Source: Chitinophagaceae bacterium | GTDB lineage: Bacteria > Bacteroidota > Bacteroidia > Chitinophagales > Chitinophagaceae | NCBI GenBank assembly: GCA_016713085.1 | Contig: JADJPV010000002.1 | Coordinates: 1,178,001 to 1,242,000, forward strand | Length of the DNA: 64,000 nt | Direction of reading: 5' to 3' | Shown: positions 38,944 through 48,565 of the stretch, piece after piece | Layout: each line of letters opens with the position of its first letter | How positions within the stretch are numbered: position 1 is the first letter of the stretch | Program-made: the position numbers and the translations under genes | Notes under the pieces: generated by a model | The model's input: only the letters and a program-made list of their open reading frames with translations | What the model was told of the DNA's origin: nothing | The model's database searches: none

Positions 38944-39711
38944 CTATAGTCTTTCTAAGTCAGAGATGATCAACTTTATTGGTGTCTTATATCTGTTGTT
39001 ATATAAGTCTGCCCTAAATGATTTTTTAGGATTGAAAACCAGTATATCTTCCTTTAAAATAATGGTGTCAATTAAAGGATATATGTCCTCGTAAAATTGA
39101 AGTGGAATATAACCTTGACGTTTAGAATTGTCTTTCTTGTCTAAATATTCTACGATTGCTCTGGTTGAAGAACTGATTGGGTTGATTTGATAGCTTATTT
39201 CAATTTTATATTTACTCGTTTCTTTTGTTTTATAATTAATCCTAATTTCTGTGTCCAACTTAGCAATTAAAAGTTCGACTTGACTGACCCGTTTCATATT
39301 TAAGTGGTCGGCAAGACTGATGTGTTTTAAAACTTTAAAAGTTATTGATTTCAGCAAATGATTTTTGTCAATATCTGAAAGAGAATTATAGCTTGTCGGA
39401 GATAAACCAAAGTCAATATATTTTATTCTATTGTCACTATTTCTATTTGAAATTACAAGGTCATTTTCGTTAAGTGTTGTCGTCAGGTTTATATAAATAT
39501 GATCAAACTCGCCATAGCAAAATTTAAGCTCATGTAATTTTCGTGCAATTCTTTGGCCGATGTAATTGGTGTCTATCGTAGGCTGAAATAATTGCCCTAA
39601 ATCATGAGGCATGGAATTGCCGTCACTATTTGTAGTATTGCTTTCGTAATATCGAATGTCTTTTATTATTCTGTCTGCCATTATAAGGTCTGCATTAATT
39701 GCTGCTAACAA
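38944..39711 (-). CDS. Hypothetical protein, AT-rich orphan
   Basis: 255 residues from 39711, or 245 from the better-placed ATG at 39681 (MADRIIKDIRYYES). I recognise no family. It is soluble, polar and rich in Asn, Ile, Lys and Asp. Its base composition is clearly more AT-rich than flanking genes. It has no signal peptide and no membrane segment. Visible features are HLLKSITFKVLKHISL, then alternating beta-like stretches (KYKIEISYQINPISSSTRAIVEYL) and a C-terminal IPLQFYEDIYPLIDTIILKED. It stands alone between the DUF805 gene and the amylase terminator. Composition and isolation suggest recent acquisition. Confidence 0.6.
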   Translation of the reverse strand: MLAAINADLIMADRIIKDIRYYESNTTNSDGNSMPHDLGQLFQPTIDTNYIGQRIARKLHELKFCYGEFDHIYINLTTTLNENDLVISNRNSDNRIKYIDFGLSPTSYNSLSDIDKNHLLKSITFKVLKHISLADHLNMKRVSQVELLIAKLDTEIRINYKTKETSKYKIEISYQINPISSSTRAIVEYLDKKDNSKRQGYIPLQFYEDIYPLIDTIILKEDILVFNPKKSFRADLYNNRYKTPIKLIISDLERL

Positions 39712-39790
39712 TATTATATACGAATATACTCACAAAAAATCTTCGCAAATACCGGAAAATACGGGCATTGTCACAGCCTTGTTATTCATC

Positions 39791-39832
39791 AAAAAAAGTG
39801 ACAGCTTTTACTCAAAACTGTCACTTTTTTTG
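39791..39832. terminator. Strong hairpin terminator between the amylase gene and the orphan gene
   Basis: AAAAAAAGTGACAG pairs with CTGTCACTTTTTTT around a short partly paired loop. It lies about 60 bases past the amylase stop on the minus strand and can act in either direction. Confidence 0.85.
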
Positions 39833-39868
39833 TATCTCTTCACAATTATTTCACTCTTTTATTCCGTT

Positions 39869-39890
39869 CGGTGAAGACACCGACCGGGGC
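39869..39890. repeat. Short palindrome next to the amylase gene end
   Basis: CGGTG-AAGA-CACCG (39869-39882) followed by a G/C-rich tail; no T run. It may be part of the terminator or a dispersed element. Confidence 0.35.
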
Positions 39891-39894
39891 GGCA

Positions 39895-41748
39895 TCACTT
39901 CAACTCCAGCACCAAATTATACATCGGCATCAGCGTCATTGTTTTTTCTAATTGAAACTGCTGACCTGCTGCCACATCATAAGCAAGCTGAAAACCTTTT
40001 AACCTTTCTGTAAAACGTGCAAGATCAATGGTCATTGGTTTATCATTGGTGTTCAAGATGCACATGATGGTTTGATTGGCATCATAGCGGAAATAAACAT
40101 ATACGCCGTCAATGGGATAAAACTGCATCATCTTTCCCGTTTTAATAGCTGATGATGTTTTACGGAAGTTGGCGAGTTTCTTTATGTAATTAAAAATCGA
40201 ATTCTCTTTTACTGTTCTTCCTGCTTCGGTAAATTTATTGGCAGCATCGCCCTCCCATCCACCGGGGAAATCCTGGCGCACATAACCATCATTGGGAGAA
40301 GTTAATCCTGTCATCAATATTTCATTGCCATAATACATTTGAGGAATACCTCTGAATGTCAACAGCCATGAAAAAGCTACTTTATATTTTGCTGTATCTT
40401 CTCCCAATACAGAATAAAATCTTGGCAGATCATGATTATCTAAAAAGATTACCTGGCGCATGGGGTTTTTATAAACAAAATCCTGGGCGGCGGTAGTGTA
40501 TAATTTATTCACTCCTTCAGTCCAGCCAAAGGGCTGTGTTAATGCAGGCTGAATACCATAAAATAAAGTCTGGAAATCAGTTGTTGCCTGCATATTACTT
40601 TTGAACGGAATATTGTAATTGTTCTCGCAGAAATAACTCTGGTTAGGAACACCATGCACCCATGTTTCACCAAAAATGCTGATGTTGGGATACTCATCAT
40701 ACAATGCTTTATTGCAACGGTTCATAAATGGAAGATCATTGTATGCATAAGTGTCAATGCGCCATCCGTCGATTCCATATTCTTCTACTGTCCATACAGC
40801 ATGCTGAATTAAAAAGTTAGCAGCAAATGCATTGCTGTGATCCCAATCGGGCATAGACGGTACAAACCATCCATCGCTCATGATTTTTTTATCCGCTGTT
40901 GCTGCATACGGATCGAACATAATCTGATCCTTATAATTTGTTTGTGTGAATTTAGGCCAGCGGTGAAACCATGTACTGTCTGGCTGATCACGAAACAAAA
41001 TATGATCGATACCAACATGATTATACACTGCATCCTGGATGATTTTTATTCCTTTTGCATGTGCAGCATTAATTAATTCTTTGTACGCCTTGTCGCCACC
41101 AATTCTCCGATCAACACGGTAATGATTGGTAAATGCATAACCATGTTCTGTGCGGTTCTTCATATCATTTTCAATCACCGGGTTTAACCATAAAGCTGTT
41201 ACGCCAAGGTCCTGCAGATAGTCTAAATGATTTTCAATTCCTTTCAGATCGCCACCATGACGGTTGAACACTGTATCACGGCGAAGTGTTTGATCTTTCA
41301 TTCCAGCAACACGATCATTGGATGGATCACCATTGCTGAAGCGGTCGGGCATGATAAGATACATGAGATCCTGTGAGGTTGCTCCATTGGCAAAAGCCAA
41401 TCCCCTGCCCGGTCTGCGGCTCTGTAAATTGAATTCAAAATTTACTGATTGAGTTCCTTTCTTTGATTTGATACCAACCGTTCCCGGTTTTGCAGTTGTG
41501 CCTACTGTAACATCCAGTATTACATAATTCTTATTCTGAAACTTATTGACTTTTGTAAGAGTAACACCGGGATAATTAATGGCGAAGCCTGTATGCTCAC
41601 CAACATCATTTCCACGGATCATGATCTGAAGTTTATTATACTTCATCCCTATCCACCAGTTGGCAGGGTAAAGTTCATACTCCTGTGCACACACACTGCT
41701 TACTGTTACAAAAAACAGCAGCAGAAATTGAAACATTCTTGTTTTCAT
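39895..41748 (-). CDS. SusA-like alpha-amylase / cyclomaltodextrinase (GH13)
   Basis: 617 residues from the ATG at 41748, which begins a signal peptide (MKTRMFQFLLLFFVTVSSVC). An N-terminal beta domain (about 25-125, WWIGMKYNKLQIMIRGNDVG) matches cyclomaltodextrinase-type proteins. The GH13 barrel shows IIQDAVYNHVG, the nucleophile Asp in DGWRIDTYAYND, the acid/base Glu in IFGETWVHG and FLDNHDLPRF. It degrades starch oligosaccharides in the periplasm. It starts 26 bases after the stop of the MFS gene and so belongs to the glgA-glgC-MFS-amylase series on the same strand. Confidence 0.92.
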   Translation of the reverse strand: MKTRMFQFLLLFFVTVSSVCAQEYELYPANWWIGMKYNKLQIMIRGNDVGEHTGFAINYPGVTLTKVNKFQNKNYVILDVTVGTTAKPGTVGIKSKKGTQSVNFEFNLQSRRPGRGLAFANGATSQDLMYLIMPDRFSNGDPSNDRVAGMKDQTLRRDTVFNRHGGDLKGIENHLDYLQDLGVTALWLNPVIENDMKNRTEHGYAFTNHYRVDRRIGGDKAYKELINAAHAKGIKIIQDAVYNHVGIDHILFRDQPDSTWFHRWPKFTQTNYKDQIMFDPYAATADKKIMSDGWFVPSMPDWDHSNAFAANFLIQHAVWTVEEYGIDGWRIDTYAYNDLPFMNRCNKALYDEYPNISIFGETWVHGVPNQSYFCENNYNIPFKSNMQATTDFQTLFYGIQPALTQPFGWTEGVNKLYTTAAQDFVYKNPMRQVIFLDNHDLPRFYSVLGEDTAKYKVAFSWLLTFRGIPQMYYGNEILMTGLTSPNDGYVRQDFPGGWEGDAANKFTEAGRTVKENSIFNYIKKLANFRKTSSAIKTGKMMQFYPIDGVYVYFRYDANQTIMCILNTNDKPMTIDLARFTERLKGFQLAYDVAAGQQFQLEKTMTLMPMYNLVLELK

Positions 41749-41774
41749 AATAATAAATTGAAAAATAAACAAGT

Positions 41775-43115
41775 CTATTGGCCTTGCTTAATTACCAGCC
41801 AGGCACAAATACCTGCAATAAACATAGAAGCACCGGCTAAACCAATTACATTGATTGCATTACCTCCCAGCATTGTAAGTGCAATGCCGCCAACAAGACC
41901 TGCAGCAATCTGCGGAATGGTAATGGTTGCATTGAAAATGCCCATGTAAACACCGGTTTGTTTTGGGGGTAAGGAAGAAGATAAAATAGCATAAGGTAAT
42001 GCAAGGATTGCAGCCCATGCAATACCAATTCCGATCATAGAGATAAACAGAACATATTTGTCTTTTACAAAGATCATTGACAGCAACCCTATTCCTCCTG
42101 CAAGTAAAGAAAGTGCGTAGGTATTTCTTCTTCCGTACTTATTGGCAAGAGGTGTAATTGCCAATGAAAATAAAGCAGCAAACACACTGTAGGCAGCAAA
42201 GATTACTCCTGTCCAGTTTCCTGCTTCGTTGTATGCTTTTGATGTTGCATCAGTTGTGTTCCAGATATTTTGCGCAATACCCTGGGTTGTAAATACCCAC
42301 ATCAGGAATAAGGAAAACCAGGAAAAAAATTGTGTGATGGATAACTGCCACATAGCAGGTGGAATATTTTTCAGCAAATCAACAAACTTCACTTTCTCTT
42401 TTACCTCATCAATATTATTATACTGAGCATACTCTTTGGGCGGATATTCTTTTGTTCGGAACGAAGTCCAGATAACAGTGAGCAATAAAACTGCACCGCC
42501 AATATAAAACGACCAGATAACAGTTGGAGCAACTTTAGCACCGGGAGCTGGTTCATTTGCCACACCAATCCATGTTAAGATAAAAGGTAGTAAAGAACCC
42601 AGTACAGCTCCGGTATTAATCAGGAAGCTTTGTATGGCGTAGCCTTTGTTCCTTTGGCTATCGGGCACCATATCGCTTACCAATGCACGAAACGGCTGCA
42701 TGGTTACATTAAAGGAAGTATCCATGAACAGCAACATAGTAGCACCAAATACCAATGGTGCCAGTAAACTTGCAAACTGTTCTGAGTTTGGCATGAAAAA
42801 CATCGCTAAAGCAGATACAATTGCACCACCAAGAATAAACGGAATACGACGACCCAAACGTGTCCATGTTTTATCGCTCGACAAGCCAACAATGGGCTGA
42901 ACAATTAAACCGGCAACAGGTGCTGCCAGCCAGAATAAACTTAAATGATGCGGATCTGCGCCGATGGCAGAGAGGATACGGCTTGTATTCGCATTCTGCA
43001 AAGAATATCCAATCTGTACTCCTAAAAATCCAAAACTGATATTCCAGATTTGCCAGAAGTTCAAAGATGGTTTTAATGGAGATGAAGACGACGAAGAACT
43101 GCCTGATACTGCCAT
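41775..43115 (-). CDS. MFS sugar transporter (SLC45/GPH-like), probably maltose or maltodextrin
   Basis: 446 residues, about twelve hydrophobic segments. Diagnostic: FLGVQIGYSLQNANTSRILSAIG near the N-terminus and the loop VGLSSDKTWTRLGRRIPFIL, both characteristic of sucrose/maltose-type MFS carriers. It sits between glgC (68 bases upstream) and the SusA-like amylase (26 bases downstream), so import of the amylase product is the likely role. The sugar is inferred from context only. Confidence 0.85.
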   Translation of the reverse strand: MAVSGSSSSSSSPLKPSLNFWQIWNISFGFLGVQIGYSLQNANTSRILSAIGADPHHLSLFWLAAPVAGLIVQPIVGLSSDKTWTRLGRRIPFILGGAIVSALAMFFMPNSEQFASLLAPLVFGATMLLFMDTSFNVTMQPFRALVSDMVPDSQRNKGYAIQSFLINTGAVLGSLLPFILTWIGVANEPAPGAKVAPTVIWSFYIGGAVLLLTVIWTSFRTKEYPPKEYAQYNNIDEVKEKVKFVDLLKNIPPAMWQLSITQFFSWFSLFLMWVFTTQGIAQNIWNTTDATSKAYNEAGNWTGVIFAAYSVFAALFSLAITPLANKYGRRNTYALSLLAGGIGLLSMIFVKDKYVLFISMIGIGIAWAAILALPYAILSSSLPPKQTGVYMGIFNATITIPQIAAGLVGGIALTMLGGNAINVIGLAGASMFIAGICAWLVIKQGQ

Positions 43116-43183
43116 AACAATCGTTTAGCCCTCCCGGGGCTGGTTTAGGTCAATAATCGATTCTATCTAAAAAACTTACAACA

Positions 43184-44470
43184 TTAAATTACAAATCCAT
43201 CAGGAAGGATTGCTCCTTTCTTTACCACGACAATACCATCCTTTACAGTGTACAATGCATGATCGGTATTTGATAAATGACTGCCGCCATTAATACGAAC
43301 GTCATTTCCAATTCTGCAGTTCTTATCAATGATGGTATTTTTTATATAACAACGTTCACCAATACCAATTTTCGGAATACCACGTTCAGTTGAACGCACC
43401 ATCTCTTCCAGTGTTTCATAATAATCTCCACCCATGATATAACAGCTTACAATGGTAGAACCCAGGCCAATCCTGCTGCGGATACCAATCACACTGTTTT
43501 CAATGCGGCTGGCCATGATAATTGAACCTTCAGCAATGATTGTTTTTTCCAATGTAGTGCCGCTGATTTTTGCAGGTGGCAACATACGTGCACGTGTAAA
43601 TACCGGCTTTGAATTATCAAACAGATTGAAATCGGGGATTTCAGCAGTCAATGCAAGATTGGCTTCAAAGAATGAATAAATGTTTCCGATATCTGTCCAG
43701 TAACCATCATACTGGTAACTGGTTACTTTGTACTTTTCAATAGAAGCAGGTAAAATTTCTTTACCGAAATCAGTTGCTGCTTTAAATTCATCCTGCAACA
43801 TATCAATGAGCAAACGCTTATTGAAAATATAAATACCCATCGATGCTAAATAAATACGGCCCATACCCTTCATTTCATTTCCTGTATCACTCACCCATTC
43901 AGGCAACAGCTCTTTTTTAGGCTTTTCAATAAAAGAAGTGATGTTATGATTTGCATCTGATTTCAGAATACCAAACTCAGGTGCTTCACGTTCTGCAACC
44001 GGGATTGTGGCAATGCTGATATCAGCACCATGTTCTACATGATCTTCCAGCATTTTTTGAAAATCCATCTGGTATAACTGATCACCTGAAAGTATCAGTA
44101 CATATTCTGCATCATGCTGTTCAACATGACGTAAACACTGACGCACAGCATCAGCCGTGCCCTGGTACCATCCCTGGTTATCGGGTGTTTGCTCTGCAGC
44201 AAGAATATCAACAAATGCACTGCTGAACATACTGAAGTGATAGGTATTCTTGATATGCTTGTTTAAGGAAGCAGAATTATACTGCGTTAAAACGAACATG
44301 CGGTTGATGCCGGAATTCATACAGTTGGAAATAGGAATATCCACCAATCTGTATTTACCTGCAATAGGAACTGCAGGCTTACTGCGGGCCGCTGTTAAAG
44401 GAAACAAGCGTGTACCTGCACCGCCGCCAAGAATTAATGCTAATGTGTTTTTTGCTGGTAGTTTAAGCAT
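43184..44470 (-). CDS. glgC: Glucose-1-phosphate adenylyltransferase
   Basis: 428 residues. It makes ADP-glucose from glucose-1-phosphate and ATP for glycogen synthesis. Motifs: LGGGAGTRLFPLTAARSKPA (nucleotide site), VDIPISNCMNSGINRMFVLT, GDQLYQMDF, IEKPKKE, YWTDIGNIYSFFEANLAL, and a left-handed beta-helix C-terminal part (about 300-428) with repeats such as GSIIMASRIENSVIGIRSRIGLG. It is 38 bases downstream of glgA and 68 upstream of the MFS gene. The frame is intact. Confidence 0.95.
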   Translation of the reverse strand: MLKLPAKNTLALILGGGAGTRLFPLTAARSKPAVPIAGKYRLVDIPISNCMNSGINRMFVLTQYNSASLNKHIKNTYHFSMFSSAFVDILAAEQTPDNQGWYQGTADAVRQCLRHVEQHDAEYVLILSGDQLYQMDFQKMLEDHVEHGADISIATIPVAEREAPEFGILKSDANHNITSFIEKPKKELLPEWVSDTGNEMKGMGRIYLASMGIYIFNKRLLIDMLQDEFKAATDFGKEILPASIEKYKVTSYQYDGYWTDIGNIYSFFEANLALTAEIPDFNLFDNSKPVFTRARMLPPAKISGTTLEKTIIAEGSIIMASRIENSVIGIRSRIGLGSTIVSCYIMGGDYYETLEEMVRSTERGIPKIGIGERCYIKNTIIDKNCRIGNDVRINGGSHLSNTDHALYTVKDGIVVVKKGAILPDGFVI

Positions 44471-44508
44471 ATGAAAAGTTTTATCGTTAACTGAGTTTAT
44501 AATTAAAT

Positions 44509-45924
44509 TTACTTAAGACTTTTGTAAAGATCAACATATCGCTGCACACTGTTTTCCCAGCTGAAATCAAGTTTCATCATGTACTCCCTTGCAGCATTGA
44601 ATTGTTTTTTATTGCTGTATAAATTGCAGGCACGCCAGATGGCATTGCAAATATCGCCAACAACTGCGTTATTAAATACCAAACCATATCCATCTTCTTC
44701 ACCAATATCTTTTACAGTATCTCTCAACCCGCCGGTATTCCGCACTAAAGGTACTGTTCCGTAACGCATGGCGTACATTTGGTTTAAGCCGCATGGTTCA
44801 ACACGGCTTGGCATTAACAGGAAATCTGCACCTGCATACATTAAATGGCTGAGTGCTTCATTGTAACCGATATAACAGCTGTAATCAGATTGTGATGCAG
44901 CGTTCATTGCATTCAACTGACCTTCCACTTCGGGTTCACCACTGCCCAGTATTAAAAAATTCATTCTGCGGCCGATATAAAAAAACGAATCGCCTACAAC
45001 TGCCGGCAACAGATCAGCTGCCTTCTCTCCTACCAATCTTCCAATAAAAACAAAGAGAGGTTTATTAATATCCAGTCCGAATGTTTCACAAAGCAGTGCT
45101 TTATTTTTTGCCTTGCCTTCTTCAACTGTTTCAGTGCTGAAATCGTTTTCAATATATTTATCTGCTGCAGGATTCCATACTGCTGCATCAATTCCGTTTA
45201 AGATGCCGACACATTTTCCTTTCTCATACTCAAACAAAGCTTCCAAACCATTACTCATGTACTTCAGTTCATCGAGGTAACTATTGCTCACCGTTGTAAC
45301 CTTTGTTGCACATTTAATACCGCTGGCCAACGGGTTGATGGCATTGTTCCATTCAAGCATTCCGCTTTTCCATGAATCGTAAGGAGGCAGGTAGGTACTT
45401 TTTTCCCAAGCCATCTGTCCCTGGTACTGTGCATTGTGAATAGTGATAACAGTTGGTATTTCCGACAGGTGTTTATACCTGTAACAATGCTGCATTAAAA
45501 AAGGAACAAGCCCTGCATGGTAATCGTGTACGTGAACAGCATCGGGTTTATACTCCCAGGATGAAAGCCAGTCAACCACACTTATCTGGAAAGCAGTAAA
45601 GCGCTGCGGATCATCATCGTAGCCATAAATTTTTTCTCTGTCGAGCAAACCATTAATGTCAACTAAGTAAAGACCAAAACCGAGTTTATCCGTTTTCTCT
45701 TTAATAATTGTATAATCAAAAAAATAATCGCCAAGATTGGTATGGCCCTTATGCACCACATCCCATTCGTTGGCTACAAGGAATTTTGTACGGTACATGG
45801 GCATTACCACTTTGGCAATATGTCCGGCTTCCTGTAAATATTTGGGGAGAGCTCCTACTACATCCCCTAATCCGCCTGCTTTGGCAACTGGGTAACACTC
45901 TGCACTGACATGAAGAATTTCCAT
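44509..45924 (-). CDS. glgA: Glycogen (starch) synthase, GT5
   Basis: 471 residues from the ATG at 45924 (MEILHVSAECYPVAKAGG), since an upstream extension to 45954 has no family similarity. KAGGLGDVVGALPKYL is the ADP-glucose-binding KxGGL loop; LFVFIGRLVGEKAADLL and PSRVEPCGLNQMYAMRYG are the GT-B C-terminal nucleotide-binding segments. It elongates glycogen from ADP-glucose made by GlgC, encoded directly downstream. A promoter candidate lies 27 bases upstream of the start. Confidence 0.95.
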   Translation of the reverse strand: MEILHVSAECYPVAKAGGLGDVVGALPKYLQEAGHIAKVVMPMYRTKFLVANEWDVVHKGHTNLGDYFFDYTIIKEKTDKLGFGLYLVDINGLLDREKIYGYDDDPQRFTAFQISVVDWLSSWEYKPDAVHVHDYHAGLVPFLMQHCYRYKHLSEIPTVITIHNAQYQGQMAWEKSTYLPPYDSWKSGMLEWNNAINPLASGIKCATKVTTVSNSYLDELKYMSNGLEALFEYEKGKCVGILNGIDAAVWNPAADKYIENDFSTETVEEGKAKNKALLCETFGLDINKPLFVFIGRLVGEKAADLLPAVVGDSFFYIGRRMNFLILGSGEPEVEGQLNAMNAASQSDYSCYIGYNEALSHLMYAGADFLLMPSRVEPCGLNQMYAMRYGTVPLVRNTGGLRDTVKDIGEEDGYGLVFNNAVVGDICNAIWRACNLYSNKKQFNAAREYMMKLDFSWENSVQRYVDLYKSLK

Positions 45925-45950
45925 TCTGGAGAGATTAAGAAAATAATGCT

Positions 45951-45985
45951 TCAATATAGCAAGAGTTTAAATACAGCGCATCAAA
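45951..45985 (-). promoter_or_regulatory. Candidate Bacteroidota promoter of the glgA operon
   Basis: On the minus strand: TTTG (45985-45982), 23 bases, TATATTGA (45958-45951), then 26 bases to the glgA start. The -7 element is identical to the candidate before the ATP-grasp operon. Confidence 0.4.
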
Positions 45986-46057
45986 CAACAAATAATTTTT
46001 ACCAAGTTCATTTCTTTTATACCTTCAGCCCCTTATTTACTAAACAAACGATTACTT

Positions 46058-47557
46058 ATGTCTCAACAAACTAAGCCCGGTCAACCTAAAGATGTGATTA
46101 CGGGAGTTAATCCGCACCTAAAAACCAAATGGGCACAATTCGGCACCCTGGTTTCAGTGTTTTTTTTCTGGGGCTTTGTTGCTGCCAGCAATGATATCCT
46201 TATCCCGGTTTTTAAAAAGGCTTTTGATCTGTCCCAGAGTCAGAGCCAGTTGGTATCTGTTGCCTTTTATGTTGCTTATACAGTTGGTTCATTGATTTAT
46301 GTAGGTATTTCCAAAGTTTTGGGTGGAGATCTGCTGAACAGAATCGGTTATAAAAATGGTATTGCAATCGGTCTCATCATTTCAGCATTGGGAACTTTAT
46401 TATTTTATCCTGCAGCAAATACCGGTTCATTTACATTGATGATCTCAGGTTTGTTTATTGTAGGTCTTGGTTTTTCTTTACAGCAAATTGCAGCGAATCC
46501 GCTGGCAATTGTAATGGGTGATCCGAAAACAGGCTCACAGAGGCTTACAATGGCTGGTGGTGTAAATAATTTTGGTACAACCATCGGGCCTTTGCTGGTG
46601 AGCTTTGCTATTTTTGGAAGCGTTGCATCTGCCAATCCTGACGCAAGTATTGAAAGTGTGAAGATCCCCTACCTTATTTTGGGTCTTGCTTTTTTAGTTG
46701 TAGCGGTGTTTATTAAATTCTCTTCCGTTCCCAATAAAATCGATTTGGAAGAAGTCGCAAAAAGTGAAACAGAGGAAGGCGGGAAATTATTACAACGTAC
46801 TTCCGCATTTAAATATCCGCAACTTGTGATGGGTATGATTGCCATCTTTGTTTATGTAGGTGTGGAAGTATCTACAGCCAGCAATTTACCTGCGTATTTA
46901 GAGCAATTCCTGGGAGTAGAAACAAAAGATGTAGCTCCTTATATTTCTTTATACTGGGCAAGTTTAATGATTGGCCGATGGACAGGTGCTGTTGGTGCTT
47001 TTGATGTAAGCAAGGGGGCTAAACAAATCTTAAGCTTCCTGATGCCTTACCTGGCATTTGCAGTTTTTCTGCTGGTTAATGCCATTGCAAAACATGATGT
47101 TTCACAGTTTTATATTTATGCAGTTATCATTGCAGTAATGATTGTTTTTGACATTGCAAGTAAAGGCAATCCGGTAAGAATGCTGCTGCTGTTTTCGCTG
47201 GCGGGTATTGCAGCTTTACTGATAGGTATGTTCTCATCAGGTCTTGTAAGTGCCTATGCGTTTACAAGTGTGGGCTTGTTCTGCAGCACTTTATGGCCTT
47301 GTATTTTTACCATTGCAGTAGCAGGACTTGGCAAGAATACGAACCAGGGAAGCAGTCTGTTGATCATGATGATTATGGGAGGAGGTATTGTAAGCTGGTT
47401 ACAGGGTGTATTGGCCGATTCAATCGGAATTCATTACAGTTATATTATTGGCGTAGCCTGTTTTGCTTACCTGGCTTATTATGCTCTCCGTGCAAAAACT
47501 GTTTTAAAAGCACAGGGTATTGATTTCGATAAACTACAAAGCGGCGGAAGTCACTAA
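46058..47557 (+). CDS. Sugar MFS transporter of the FHS (FucP/GluP) family
   Basis: 499 residues, about twelve membrane segments. The N-terminal FFFWGFVAASNDILIPVFKKAFDLSQ is diagnostic for the fucose/glucose-galactose H+ symporter family, as is GLGFSLQQIAANPLAIVMGDP. It is followed after 34 bases by a ROK kinase in the same direction, so it likely imports glucose or a similar hexose, which is then phosphorylated. It is divergent from glgA, giving a sugar-uptake and glycogen pair sharing one intergenic region. Confidence 0.88.
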   Translation: MSQQTKPGQPKDVITGVNPHLKTKWAQFGTLVSVFFFWGFVAASNDILIPVFKKAFDLSQSQSQLVSVAFYVAYTVGSLIYVGISKVLGGDLLNRIGYKNGIAIGLIISALGTLLFYPAANTGSFTLMISGLFIVGLGFSLQQIAANPLAIVMGDPKTGSQRLTMAGGVNNFGTTIGPLLVSFAIFGSVASANPDASIESVKIPYLILGLAFLVVAVFIKFSSVPNKIDLEEVAKSETEEGGKLLQRTSAFKYPQLVMGMIAIFVYVGVEVSTASNLPAYLEQFLGVETKDVAPYISLYWASLMIGRWTGAVGAFDVSKGAKQILSFLMPYLAFAVFLLVNAIAKHDVSQFYIYAVIIAVMIVFDIASKGNPVRMLLLFSLAGIAALLIGMFSSGLVSAYAFTSVGLFCSTLWPCIFTIAVAGLGKNTNQGSSLLIMMIMGGGIVSWLQGVLADSIGIHYSYIIGVACFAYLAYYALRAKTVLKAQGIDFDKLQSGGSH

Positions 47558-47591
47558 GCATGTAACAACAAATTTTAAATGACTACCTATT

Positions 47592-48545
47592 ATGGCAAAG
47601 GAATATGTTATAGGCATTGATGTAGGCGGTACCAATACAAAATTCGGTATTGTTGACAGTAAAGGAACTATCCTTGAACAGGGACGTATCCGTACAGATG
47701 CACATGAAAATGCAGAAGATTTTATTGAAGAATTGTATGGTGAACTGAGTTTAATGATTGCCTCGCATGGCGGCACGCAGAATTTCCATGGAATTGGTGT
47801 TGGTGCTCCTAATGGAAATTATTACACCGGTACAATTGAATACGCTCCAAACTTAAAATGGAAAGGGATTATTCCAATAGCTGAACTCATGGAAAAGAAA
47901 TTTCAGCTTCCTACCAGACTTACCAATGATGCAAATGCTGCTGCAGTTGGAGAAATGAAGTATGGTGCTGCAAAAGGAATGAAACATTTTATTACTATCA
48001 CTCTTGGAACAGGCGTTGGAAGCGGGATTGTAATTGATGGAAAAATTGTATTGGGACATGATGGATTTGCAGGTGAACTGGGACATACAATCATCCGTCC
48101 CGGCGGAAGATTGCATAAAGGAACCGGTTTGCGTGGTTCATTAGAATCTTATGCATCAGCTACAGGAGTGAGAGAAACGGCGATTGAAATGCTGACTGAA
48201 AATCCATCAACTACCAGCCTGTTACGTAATTATTCCATTGATGATTTAACAAGTGAAACAGTATTTAAATGCGCAGAGCAGGGTGATACTGTTGCCAACC
48301 AGATCTTTGAATTTACCGGACAGATTCTTGGTGAGGCATTAGCAAACTTTGTGATGTTTTCTTCACCTGAAGCAATTGTTTTGTTTGGTGGCTTAACAAA
48401 AGCAGGCGATCTGATTTTGAAACCAACTGTTCAGGCAATGGAAGCAAACCTCATCCAGATCTTTAAAAACAAAGTAAAAATTATTTACAGTGAACTGAAA
48501 GAAGCAGATGCTGCTATTCTTGGAGCGAGTGCACTGGTATGGTAA
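47592..48545 (+). CDS. ROK family sugar kinase, probably glucokinase, lacking the zinc cysteines
   Basis: 317 residues. The ATP phosphate-binding loop IGIDVGGTNTKFGIVD, the sugar/catalytic LTNDANAAAVGEMKYGAAKG, LGTGVGSGIVIDGKIV and GELGHTII (metal-binding His) are clear. The usual CxCGxxGC zinc motif reads KGTGLRGS in RLHKGTGLRGSLESY, so Lys, Thr and Ser stand at the three Cys positions. A hexose transporter precedes it by 34 bases, supporting glucose phosphorylation. A terminator follows. The specific sugar is inferred from context. Confidence 0.85.
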   Translation: MAKEYVIGIDVGGTNTKFGIVDSKGTILEQGRIRTDAHENAEDFIEELYGELSLMIASHGGTQNFHGIGVGAPNGNYYTGTIEYAPNLKWKGIIPIAELMEKKFQLPTRLTNDANAAAVGEMKYGAAKGMKHFITITLGTGVGSGIVIDGKIVLGHDGFAGELGHTIIRPGGRLHKGTGLRGSLESYASATGVRETAIEMLTENPSTTSLLRNYSIDDLTSETVFKCAEQGDTVANQIFEFTGQILGEALANFVMFSSPEAIVLFGGLTKAGDLILKPTVQAMEANLIQIFKNKVKIIYSELKEADAAILGASALVW

Positions 48546-48565
48546 TTTTTTTACTGCTGATACTG

